Source of the DNA: Bin87 sp965220265
GTDB lineage: Bacteria; Chloroflexota; Dehalococcoidia; Lucifugimonadales; UBA3495
NCBI GenBank assembly: GCA_965220265.1
Contig: CBDCPM010000004.1
Span: 1,240,001-1,304,000 of the forward strand
Direction of reading: 5' to 3'
DNA length: 64,000 nucleotides
A program made the position numbers and the translations under genes. The notes under the pieces are model-generated. The model saw only the letters and a list, made by a program, of their open reading frames with translations, ran no database searches and was not told the origin of the DNA. This document shows, one piece after another, positions 25,435 through 32,750 of the stretch. Within the stretch, counting starts at the first letter, position 1; every line of letters starts with the position of its first letter.

Positions 25435-25507
25435 TGACCCGCCTCGGGGTCGAACCGAGAACCTGCTGATTAAGAGTCAGCTGCTCTGCCAGTTGAGCTA
25501 GCGGGCC
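25435..25507 (-). tRNA. tRNA-Lys (anticodon CTT)
   Basis: 73 bases. The acceptor stem is GGCCCGC/GCGGGTC, the anticodon stem GCTGA/TCAGC has loop CTCTTAA, and the T-arm loop is GTTCGAC. CCA is encoded at 25432-25434. It lies 40 bases upstream of tRNA-Leu on the same strand, so the two are likely co-transcribed. Confidence 0.95.
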
Positions 25508-25599
25508 AAGCCATGGTGCGCCGGAACGCAGGTTCAGGCTACCAACATCCCATATCAGTGTCAACAACGGAAATAGAAGCCGGAGGATCCACCGCAACA

Positions 25600-26283
25600 C
25601 TAGCCCTTGGCCGAAGGCTTGCCTGCCTGCGCTAGCTTTGCGTTGAGATCTACAAGCCTCTTGGCGTCGGCAGTTGGCCGAACATAGTAATGATCAAACA
25701 GCTGCTCGACTATTCCCAGGCACCACTCACACTCTTGCGGCTCTACGTCAATAATCTGGAGACTAGTGACGTCAGTGACGGGATGTGCAGAAAAATTGCC
25801 GAAGTTGCGGATGGCATCGACCGTCCGTTTGAGGCTGGAGGGCAAAGCCTTGTTGGAATCCGTTTCATTCAACAGGTTGTCTATCTGCGTCGCCAGATTT
25901 CGCCCTGTGTATCCCTGCTGATCAAGGATCGATTGTAATACGCGCCGCGACAGTGCTGCTGATGCTTTGGCACTGATCGACAAAACATCACAGGCCTCCT
26001 GGTAGTCGGAAAGCAATTCCCACGGAACGCCCGGTCCTATGGGCTCCCTTCGGGTTGATCGCGGATAGACGAACATATAATCGTCACAGACGAATCCCCA
26101 TCCTCCCAGATCACTTGAGTGCTTGAAGTAATACCATCCAACTCTGACGATCGTTTCGTGGCAGTCGGGGCATTGCATTTGTTCCCATCCCCACTTAACC
26201 TCATCTATACCAACTCCCGAATGTACAATGTCCCCCGAAATCCAAGCCGCGTGAATAGAAACTGAGCAATGCGGACACTTCAT
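25600..26283 (-). CDS. DUF4145 domain protein with N-terminal zinc ribbon
   Basis: Start taken at 26283 (MKCPHCSVSI); the frame is open to 26358 but that part is not family-like. The 227-residue product has a CPHC...CPDC zinc ribbon in the first 45 residues. A helical DUF4145 domain follows (RVLQSILDQQGYTGRNLATQIDNLL, SSLKRTVDAIRNFGNFSAHPVTD). The RNFGNxxAH segment is the conserved core. DUF4145 domains are often found in or near restriction-modification enzymes. No such partner is adjacent here. Its end lies 92 bases upstream of the tRNA-Lys gene. Confidence 0.82.
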   Translation of the reverse strand: MKCPHCSVSIHAAWISGDIVHSGVGIDEVKWGWEQMQCPDCHETIVRVGWYYFKHSSDLGGWGFVCDDYMFVYPRSTRREPIGPGVPWELLSDYQEACDVLSISAKASAALSRRVLQSILDQQGYTGRNLATQIDNLLNETDSNKALPSSLKRTVDAIRNFGNFSAHPVTDVTSLQIIDVEPQECEWCLGIVEQLFDHYYVRPTADAKRLVDLNAKLAQAGKPSAKG

Positions 26284-26315
26284 GACTGCGTCTCCCCATC
26301 CTGGATTCGAAGATG

Positions 26316-26702
26316 CTAACGGTTCTTGCTCGAGCCACCCCACCCCAGCGACAGCCACTCCGCCGGCAGCAACTTCTCCCCAACCGGGTCAACCACCAGG
26401 TTGAAAGCCTCCAGCGTCGACGCTCCCAGCCGGTAGTTCCCGTCCGGCCCAAATATCACCGGGCAGGGCCGCTCGTAGTCGCCTATGCTAAAACGCGCAA
26501 ACCCGTATCCATACTTCACACGACTGCCGTCGGCCAGGATGAATCCTAACTGCTGTTGTGGTTCGATCCTCAGCTGCGTCATTAACGATTCCGGCAACAT
26601 GGAGTGCGCCGCCCCCGTACCCACCACCGGCTGCACCGGCGCCAGGTCCCCGCCATCCAGGTTGCCAACACCGACGTCCACCTTGAACATCGACATGGTC
26701 AT
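26316..26702 (-). CDS. Retropepsin-like protein lacking the catalytic Asp
   Basis: A 128-residue protein with the layout of clan AA single-domain aspartic proteases: a VGTGAAHSMLPESLMTQLRI segment, FILADGSRVKYGYGFARFSIG, CPVIFGPDGNYRLGASTLEAFNLVVDPVGEKLLP. The catalytic D-T/S-G triad reads G-T-G (residues about 28-30), so the nucleophile-activating Asp is missing and proteolysis is unlikely unless this is a sequencing error. Its start overlaps no gene. It lies just upstream of the DUF4145 gene on the same strand. Confidence 0.75.
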   Translation of the reverse strand: MTMSMFKVDVGVGNLDGGDLAPVQPVVGTGAAHSMLPESLMTQLRIEPQQQLGFILADGSRVKYGYGFARFSIGDYERPCPVIFGPDGNYRLGASTLEAFNLVVDPVGEKLLPAEWLSLGWGGSSKNR

Positions 26703-27377
26703 TCTCCGTCGCCAATAGGATGGTGAAATTGTAGCACCGTAGCCAGGTCAACCCGTCCAAAATCTGAAACCCACCCCTTGACACCTGCCAAACGGTTGTT
26801 CCATAATGGACACCGTCAGGTAAATCCTTTCATGCCAGAGCCAACCGGTCGTTCACGGCCAAACCGTTAGCGCCAAAATCGCAAAACCGGCCCTCCGACT
26901 TACCGGGACAGCCGCCGTTCCCACCCGGGAAACTCGCCGGCGCGGTCTCAACGGCCACAGGAGACGCCACTATCCTGGGAGATGCGGCCATGACCCTCGC
27001 GGTCTGCCCGCAGTGATCCGAAACAGGGGTTAAATCTTGCGTACCACCCCCGGCCGTGGGGCTAACCAACGACCATCAGGCTCTGGCAGAACCAACCTCG
27101 CACCTCATCACCTGACCACTGACCACCAGACAACACCCAGCAACAACCGCCCAGCCTCCAGGAGCAAGCCAATACGCACGAACCGTGAGCCAGATACCAT
27201 CCTCTTCGCCGGCGCGAATAATCGTTCGCCCCTGCGACCCATATCATCGGGTGATCACAACCGGACCGCCTGATTGGAGACCTCATCCGCGCCGATGCTG
27301 CACCGGGCCGGCTCCCAACCGCATATCCGCTCGCGTTCGAGCCGGCTCCCAGACGCGTACCCGCTTGCGTTCAAACT
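26703..27377. other. Gene-free spacer with dispersed repeats
   Basis: About 670 bases with no supported gene on either strand. It includes near-duplicated segments such as GCGTTCGAGCCGGCTCCCA (27332-27350) and CGTACCCGCTTGCGTTC (27356-27372). The latter also occurs as CGTACCCACTTGCGTTC near 16119, before the other repeat cluster. Confidence 0.5.
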
Positions 27378-27573
27378 GTCATTGCGAGCGCCGTACCCCT
27401 GTCATTGCGAGCGCCCTATCCCCTGTCATTGCGAGCGCCCTATCCCCTGTCATTGCGAGCGCCGTACCCCTGTCATTGCGAGCGCCGTACCCCTGTCATT
27501 GCGAGCGCCGTACCCCTGTCATCGCGAACGCCGTACCCCTATCATTGCGAGCGAAGCGCGGCAATCTCGTCGG
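27378..27573. repeat. Tandem array of eight GTCATTGCGAGCG units
   Basis: Eight consecutive 23-24-base units: GTCATTGCGAGCG plus CCGTACCCCT or CCCTATCCCCT. The penultimate unit has two changes and the last continues into AAGCGCGGCAATCTCGTCGG. The linkers are nearly identical, so this is an amplified repeat and not a CRISPR array with distinct spacers. It lies 130 bases upstream of tRNA-Gln. Confidence 0.9.
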
Positions 27574-27703
27574 CGGGAGAGCCGTCGTCCCGGCGGTGGG
27601 CTCGCCGCGCCGCTTCACCCCGCCCAATGGTAAACCGGGTACGCCTGAGGGCCGGCTCCGCGTTGATAAACGCGGCCCTTCCCTGCTAGAATTATCGGGA
27701 CGC

Positions 27704-27774
27704 TGGGGATTAGTCTAGTGGTAAGACGCCTGACTCTGGATCAGGTATCACAGGTTCGAATCCTGTATCCCCAG
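27704..27774 (+). tRNA. tRNA-Gln (anticodon CTG)
   Basis: 71 bases. The acceptor TGGGGAT pairs with ATCCCCA, the anticodon stem CCTGA/TCAGG has loop CTCTGGA, and the T-loop GGTTCGAATCC is present. CCA is encoded at 27775-27777. Confidence 0.95.
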
Positions 27775-27931
27775 CCATTTCTTTTGCCCGTGGCCGCCGG
27801 CCATTTGTCGTTCATTCGAGCAATGCCGCGCGTGCGCCTCAGGCTCCGGTCCGATCCCTTCTGAGTTGCGCCCTACTTTGGGCTGGGATAGACTGACTTG
27901 CACCATCATTAGGTGCAGTACAGGAGCCCCC

Positions 27932-29122
27932 GTGACCACGATCGCCCAAACTCCCATCACTCAGACTCCAATCGAGGCCCGCAACCAGATCGTCAGCATG
28001 GTGCGGGACTTCGTCCGCCGCGAGGTGGAGCCGGCCGCCGCCGAGCACGACGCCAACGACACCGTCCCCTACGACCTCATCGAACAGATGAAGGGGCTCG
28101 GTCTGTTCGGCATCAACGTGCCCGAGGAATACGGCGGCATGGGCTTGGACTACACCACCTTCGCCATGATCTTCGAGGAGATCAGCAAGGGCTACATGAC
28201 CCTCACCGGAGCCCTGGGCACCCACCATATCCTGACCTACGTGCTCACTCACTACGGCACCCAGGAGCAGCGCGACCGCTTCCTGCCTCGCCTCTCCAGC
28301 GGCCAGATACGCGGCGGCCTGGCCCTCACTGAACCGGGCGGCGGCAGCGATGTGGGCGCCCTCGAGACCCGCGCCGTCAAGGACGGTGAGGAGTACGTCG
28401 TCAACGGCTCCAAGATGTTCATCACCAACGCCGAGTCCGGCGACGCCTTCTGCCTGCTCGCCCGCACCAATCCCGACCCTTCCCTCAAGCACCGTGGCCT
28501 CTCCGCCTTCGTCATCGAGAAGGACGGCAGCCCCGGCTTCAAGGTCGGCCGTCATCTCGACAAGCTCGGCTACCGCGGCCTCGACACCTGCGAGCTCTTC
28601 TTCGAGGACTTCCGCATCCCCGCCGAGAACCTCATTGGCGGCGAGGAAAGCGCCGGCTTCGGCCAGGTGATGAGCGGCCTGGAAACCGGCCGTATCAACG
28701 TGGGCGCCCGCGCCGTCGGCGTCGCCCAGGCCGCGCTGGACGCCTCCATGCGCTACATCCAGCAGCGCGAGACCTTCGGTGTACCCATCAGCCAGCACCA
28801 GGCCATCCAGCTCAAGATCGCCGACATGGCCACCAAAATCCAGGCCGCCCGCCTCCTTGTATATGACGCCGCTGCCAAGAAGGACAGTGGTGAGCGCATC
28901 GACCTCGAGTCCGGCATGGCCAAGCTCTTCGCCAGCGAGGTCTGCGGTGAGGTGGCCATGGAGGCCATGCGCATCCACGGCGGCTACGGCTACACCAAGG
29001 ACTTCCCCGTCGAGCGCTACTACCGCGACGCGCCCCTGATGATCATCGGCGAGGGCACCAACGAGATCATGCGCCTCGTCATCGCCCGCCAGCTCCTGCG
29101 CCGCCCCGAGTACCAGCTGTAA
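27932..29122 (+). CDS. Acyl-CoA dehydrogenase
   Basis: An FAD-dependent enzyme that oxidises an acyl-CoA to the enoyl-CoA, passing electrons to ETF. Start taken at GTG 27932, behind AGGAG; the frame opens 66 bases earlier. About 396 residues. FAD and substrate signatures are present: GGLALTEPGGGSDVGALET, VVNGSKMFITNAESGD, RETFGVPISQHQAIQ and the C-terminal AMRIHGGYGYTKDFPVERYYRD. The catalytic-base region is IIGEGTNEIMRLVIAR. Chain-length preference cannot be read from sequence. It is followed 9 bases later by selD. Confidence 0.93.
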   Translation: MTTIAQTPITQTPIEARNQIVSMVRDFVRREVEPAAAEHDANDTVPYDLIEQMKGLGLFGINVPEEYGGMGLDYTTFAMIFEEISKGYMTLTGALGTHHILTYVLTHYGTQEQRDRFLPRLSSGQIRGGLALTEPGGGSDVGALETRAVKDGEEYVVNGSKMFITNAESGDAFCLLARTNPDPSLKHRGLSAFVIEKDGSPGFKVGRHLDKLGYRGLDTCELFFEDFRIPAENLIGGEESAGFGQVMSGLETGRINVGARAVGVAQAALDASMRYIQQRETFGVPISQHQAIQLKIADMATKIQAARLLVYDAAAKKDSGERIDLESGMAKLFASEVCGEVAMEAMRIHGGYGYTKDFPVERYYRDAPLMIIGEGTNEIMRLVIARQLLRRPEYQL

Positions 29123-29131
29123 AGGAATAAC

Positions 29132-30184
29132 ATGACCCAACTGGATGCACCCATCCGTCTCACCGAGCTGTCCCACTGCGCGGGTTGAGCGGCCAAGCTG
29201 AGCCTTGAGGACCTGGGCCAGGTCCTGAGTTATGTTCCCCTGCTCTCGCACCCCGACCTGCTGGTCGGCGCCGAGACCGGCGACGACGCGGCCGTCTACC
29301 GCATCAACGACGAGACCGCGCTCATCGTCACCGTCGACTTCTTCCCGCCCATCACCGACGACCCCTACGAGTACGGGGCCATCGCCGCCGCCAACTCCCT
29401 GTCCGACGTCTACGCCATGGGCGGCAAGCCGCTGATCGCGCTCAACGTCGTCGGCTTCCCCGCCTCGCTGGACAAGTCGATCCTCGGACGCACCCTGCAG
29501 GGCGGCTACGCCAAGGCCGCCGAGGCCGAGTGCCTCATCGTCGGTGGCCACACCGTCGACGATCCCGAGCCCAAGTACGGCCTCTCCGTCATCGGCATCG
29601 TCGAGCCCGGCAAGCAGGTCAGCAACGCCGGAGCGAAGCCCGGCGACGTCCTGATCCTCAGCAAACCCATCGGCACCGGCATCATCACCACCGCTGGAAA
29701 GCAGGGCGTCGTCGACCCAGACGTTATGTCCGCCGCGGTGGCAACCATGGCTGCCCTGAATCGTCCCGCCGCCCAGGCCATGCAGCGTGTGGGGGTCAAC
29801 TCCGCCACCGACATCACCGGCTTCGGGCTCCTCGGCCACATTAAGAGCATGGTGAAGGGCAGCGGCGTCGCCGCCGAGGTCAGCTTGGCCTCTGTACCCG
29901 TCCTACCCGGCGTGCGCCAGTTGCTCGACAATGGCATCGCCCCCGGCGGCACCCACCGCAACGTCAGCAGCGTTGAGGATGTCGTGGCTTGGGACCCTGC
30001 GCTAACCGACGAGGACCGCCTGCTCCTCTGTGACGCCCAAACCTCCGGCGGCCTGCTAATGTCGGTTCCGTCAGCCCGGGCCGACGCGCTGGTGGCGGCC
30101 CTCCGCGATGAGGGAGCGCCCTGCGCCGCCGTGGTCGGCCGCATCACCGGCGGCCCTGCCGGAACCATCGTCGCCGCACCGTGA
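29132..30184 (+). CDS. selD: Selenophosphate synthetase SelD, itself a selenoprotein (TGA = Sec19)
   Basis: Makes selenophosphate from selenide and ATP for selenocysteine and selenouridine synthesis. The gene begins at ATG 29132 and reads through TGA 29186-29188 as LSHCAGUAAKLSLEDLG. Sec sits where E. coli SelD has catalytic Cys17, and the following Lys (AAKL) matches the essential Lys. Downstream: LLVGAETGDDAAVYRI, DFFPPITDDPYEYGAIAAANSLSDVYAMGG, GGHTVDDPEPKYGLSVIG, ATDITGFGLLGH and CDAQTSGGLLMSVP, all canonical. 350 residues. If the TGA is treated as a stop, the gene appears to begin near 29417. Confidence 0.95.
29209..29225 (+). promoter_or_regulatory. SECIS-candidate hairpin in selD
   Basis: GGACCT-GGGCC-AGGTCC, with the apical loop beginning with G about 26 bases after the TGA, within the bacterial SECIS distance window. 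Confidence 0.5.
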
Positions 30185-30204
30185 TCTGACCCGGAGCTTT
30201 CCAA

Positions 30205-30861
30205 ATGACCTCTTCCAACCAACAACCGGCCGCTGCCCCTCAGCCGGAATTCGGCCTGAAGCGCCCCGACCAGATCAAGATCGCGCCCCCATCTGGCGAA
30301 AAGGTTCCGCCTGGGCAGTTCGTCGCCAAGACGTTTCCGGTGCTCACCTACGGGGATACGCCGCAGATCGACCTGTCCACCTGGACCATTCGGGTCTGGG
30401 GTCTCGTAGAACGGGAGATCACGCTAAGCTGGCAGCAGTTTTGCGCTCTTCCTCAGGTCACCATGGACGCCGACTTCCACTGCGTTACCCAGTGGTCGGC
30501 CCTGGATCAGACCTGGGAAGGCATGCTCGTTGCAGACCTTCTCGAACAGGTTGGGGTGTTGCCCGAGGCTCGGCACATCATGGCCCACTGCTTCGGCGAC
30601 TACACCACCAACGTGCCGCTGGATCTGGCCATGTCCGAGGGGTTGCTGGCGCACCGGCAGAACGGCGCCGAGTTGGGCCGGGACCACGGCTGGCCGCTGC
30701 GGCTGATCATCCCCAGCCGTTACGGCTGGAAGTCCGCCAAATGGCTCAACGGCATCGAGTTGCTTGCCGAGGACGCGCCGGGCTTTTGGGAACAGCGCGG
30801 TTATAACAACAACGCCGACCCCTGGCAGGAAGAACGGTTCTGGCCCGAGCTGACGCGCTGA
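30205..30861 (+). CDS. Molybdopterin-dependent oxidoreductase (sulfite-oxidase fold)
   Basis: A 218-residue single-domain protein of the SUOX/YedY family. It binds a molybdopterin cofactor through the conserved cysteine in DFHCVTQWSALDQTWEG (Cys about residue 92). Other family segments are WTIRVWGLVEREITLSWQQF, the DYTTNVPLDLAM region and DHGWPLRLIIPSRYGWKSAKW. There is no Tat or Sec signal and no haem domain, so it is probably cytoplasmic. It starts 20 bases after selD. Co-transcription with the acyl-CoA dehydrogenase and selD is likely by spacing, but a functional link is not evident. Confidence 0.88.
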   Translation: MTSSNQQPAAAPQPEFGLKRPDQIKIAPPSGEKVPPGQFVAKTFPVLTYGDTPQIDLSTWTIRVWGLVEREITLSWQQFCALPQVTMDADFHCVTQWSALDQTWEGMLVADLLEQVGVLPEARHIMAHCFGDYTTNVPLDLAMSEGLLAHRQNGAELGRDHGWPLRLIIPSRYGWKSAKWLNGIELLAEDAPGFWEQRGYNNNADPWQEERFWPELTR

Positions 30862-30887
30862 TCGCGGGCTCGAGAGAAGACAAAAAA

Positions 30888-30914
30888 GAGGGGCGGGTTT
30901 TGAACCCGCCCCTC
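30888..30914 (-). terminator. Terminator of the zinc-ribbon gene, possibly bidirectional
   Basis: GAGGGGCGGGTT pairs with AACCCGCCCCTC (12 bp). On the minus strand it is followed by TTTTTTG. It lies between convergent genes. Confidence 0.85.
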
Positions 30915-30934
30915 GATTGTGCGTCGATTGGTGG

Positions 30935-31150
30935 CTACGCGGCCTTGAGAAGCTCCTTGCGCGCGGTTCGCACGGTCGCAGTCGCGGCAATGGCCGAGTG
31001 TTTCGGCTTGGCGAATTCGACCGCCTGGTTGGGAGCGTCCAGGTCCCTCTGCCATCCGCACTGGAGGCAGCTGACGAACATCCCGTAGATGTCGCGCCGC
31101 ATTTCCAGGTCGCCGGAGCACTTGGGACAGGCGTTGAACTTCAGTCTCAT
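30935..31150 (-). CDS. Small zinc-ribbon protein
   Basis: A 71-residue protein starting at 31150 behind a strong AGGAGG; the frame is open to 31360 but only this start has a ribosome-binding site. It has two CxxC pairs, CPKC (residues 8-11) and CLQC (about 28-31), forming a compact zinc ribbon, then a basic helical tail. It may bind nucleic acid or protein. The exact role is unknown. It is monocistronic and ends in a strong terminator. Confidence 0.75.
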   Translation of the reverse strand: MRLKFNACPKCSGDLEMRRDIYGMFVSCLQCGWQRDLDAPNQAVEFAKPKHSAIAATATVRTARKELLKAA

Positions 31151-31341
31151 GATTGCCTCCTGACCGAAAAATTTTGCTATCCGCAAATTTTGGTGTATCG
31201 CCTTGGTAACCTGATCGTCTCTTATACGAGATAAACGGTTGCCCGGATGCCCATTTTTTGAATGCTCGTTTTGGAATGCCTGTCCGTGGGATTTTGGTTG
31301 TTTGCCGCTGTCATCGGTGTTGTTGCGTTGGATGATACAGT

Positions 31342-31370
31342 TTGACATGCCTCGTGTCAAGGGTTATATT
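31342..31370 (+). promoter_or_regulatory. hspR-grpE-dnaK promoter with HAIR-like operator
   Basis: TTGACA (-35) and TATATT (-10) are 17 bases apart. The -35 is also the left arm of TTGACA-N7-TGTCAA (31342-31360), the same geometry as the HspR HAIR site CTTGAGT-N7-ACTCAAG. Autorepression by HspR is the likely mode. Confidence 0.7.
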
Positions 31371-31416
31371 TATCCCGTAGCAATGTGATATAATTCACGC
31401 ACGGAGCGTCACCCAG

Positions 31417-31950
31417 ATGCAACAACGATGGACCAACCCCGACCCGACCCGCCGCACTCGCCTGGAGCCTTATCCCGCTCCAAGTGTTGAGGCTCCCGCG
31501 GGCTGGCCTGATGGGATGTCCCCGGCCGCGGCGCGCGGACCCGGAGACCCCACGGAGCCGGAAGCCGCCGGACCGGACGGAAACGCCGCGGCTCCAAATA
31601 TGGAACTGGAAGGGGTGTACATCATTTCCGTCGCCGCCCGCCTGCTGGAGATGCACCCCCAGACCCTCCGCAAGTACGAGCGGCTGGGCCTCATCCAGCC
31701 GGTTCGCACTGTCGGCATGCTCCGGCTCTACTCGCAGGACGACCTCCGCAAGGTGATGCTCATCCGCCATCTCATGGACAACCTCGGACTCAACCTCGCC
31801 GGCGTCGAATTCGCGCTCAAGCTCGTCAACAACCTCAGCGTGTTCTCCCGCCGGCTCACTCGCGCCACCGACGACGCGGCGGTGGTGGAAAACATCCGCC
31901 ACGAGGTCACCCTGTTGTGCAGCAGCCTCAGCCTGCCCACCCCGGAATGA
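31417..31950 (+). CDS. hspR: MerR-family heat-shock repressor HspR
   Basis: A DNA-binding repressor of chaperone genes. The MerR helix-turn-helix starts at about residue 66: VYIISVAARLLEMHPQTLRKYERLGLIQPVRTVGMLRLYSQDDL. MHPQTLRxYE is the HspR-specific form. The C-terminal helix NLGLNLAGVEFALKL is also typical. The first 61 residues are Pro/Ala-rich and unlike the family; a second ATG at 31600 would give a standard-length protein. It lies upstream of grpE and dnaK on the same strand and behind a HAIR-like operator, consistent with autoregulation of the chaperone operon. Confidence 0.9.
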   Translation: MQQRWTNPDPTRRTRLEPYPAPSVEAPAGWPDGMSPAAARGPGDPTEPEAAGPDGNAAAPNMELEGVYIISVAARLLEMHPQTLRKYERLGLIQPVRTVGMLRLYSQDDLRKVMLIRHLMDNLGLNLAGVEFALKLVNNLSVFSRRLTRATDDAAVVENIRHEVTLLCSSLSLPTPE

Positions 31951-32014
31951 CCTCGAACCTAACCACACTGGAAATCGCAGTTCAGGAAAATGTAAATGGC
32001 ACAGGAATATGTAA

Positions 32015-32641
32015 ATGGCAATTGATGAAACCCTACCGCCCGACGCCGGGCAACCCGACGATCTCGATCCGGGTACGCTGGCATCGGACTTCTACGCAAC
32101 CGGATCGACCTCACCCACGGACGATCCCGGCGACGCGCCTCCAATGCCGCCGGAACAGGAGGCATTGATGCTTCGGGCGGCGTTGGCGGAGGCCAACGAG
32201 GAGATCGCCCGCCAGGCCGACGCCGTCCAGCGGGGTCACGCTGACCTGGCCAACGCCCGCCGCCGCCACGACGAGGAACGGCTCACCATCCAGCGCCAGG
32301 CCAACAGCCGGCTGCTGGTCGGTCTGTTGCCCATCGTGGACGAGTTGGACCTGGCGGTGAACCACCTTGAAAGCGGCGCCGCGGCGTCGGCGGTGGAAGC
32401 GTCGGAATCCTGGGCAGAAGGGGTACGATTAATCCAGCGCAAGCTGGCAACCTTCCTCGAATCCCAGGGCGTGGCTCGCATCGAATGCCTGGGCGAGCCT
32501 TTCAACCCCGAATTTCACGAGGCCGTGGGCATGGCCCAGGTCGGCGACGCCGCGTCAGGCAGCATCGTCGAGGTCCTCCGCCAGGGCTATCGCCTCCACG
32601 ACCGGGTCGTTCAGGTCGCCCAGGTGGTGGTGAACCAATAG
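32015..32641 (+). CDS. grpE: Nucleotide-exchange factor GrpE
   Basis: Co-chaperone that releases ADP from DnaK. The 208-residue protein has an acidic disordered N-terminus, a long coiled coil (about residues 50-95), then LLVGLLPIVDELDLAVNHLE and the beta-domain ending IECLGEPFNPEFHEAVGMAQVGDAASGSIVEVLRQGYRLHDRVVQVAQVVV. A 12-base direct repeat, ATGTAAATGGCA, occurs twice just before and at the start codon. Only the second copy begins the gene. dnaK follows about 110 bases later. Confidence 0.94.
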   Translation: MAIDETLPPDAGQPDDLDPGTLASDFYATGSTSPTDDPGDAPPMPPEQEALMLRAALAEANEEIARQADAVQRGHADLANARRRHDEERLTIQRQANSRLLVGLLPIVDELDLAVNHLESGAAASAVEASESWAEGVRLIQRKLATFLESQGVARIECLGEPFNPEFHEAVGMAQVGDAASGSIVEVLRQGYRLHDRVVQVAQVVVNQ

Positions 32642-32750
32642 TCCGGCCGGCCGCGCTGCCCGGACAGGCAAATCAAGCTCACAACCGCCCGGTGGCGGCT
32701 TGCGGGCAAATCACAATCTGCACCCCAATACACTTTGAGGAGACACGACA

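Noticed and set aside
26830..27286. Several short frames in the spacer before tRNA-Gln
   Set aside because: Pro/Arg/Thr-rich, no ribosome-binding sites and no conserved motifs.
27378..27573. Possible CRISPR array
   Set aside because: Units are 23-24 bases with nearly identical linkers. There are no unique spacers and no cas genes in the window.
25313..27777. A tRNA-Sec (selC) among the tRNAs
   Set aside because: The three tRNAs have normal 7-bp acceptor stems and anticodons TAG, CTT and CTG; none has TCA. selC must lie outside the window.
27839..29839. Long minus-strand open frame of 666 codons
   Set aside because: It is antisense to acyl-CoA dehydrogenase and selD. Its Gly/Ala/Val/Asp/His-rich composition is the signature of a high-GC shadow frame.
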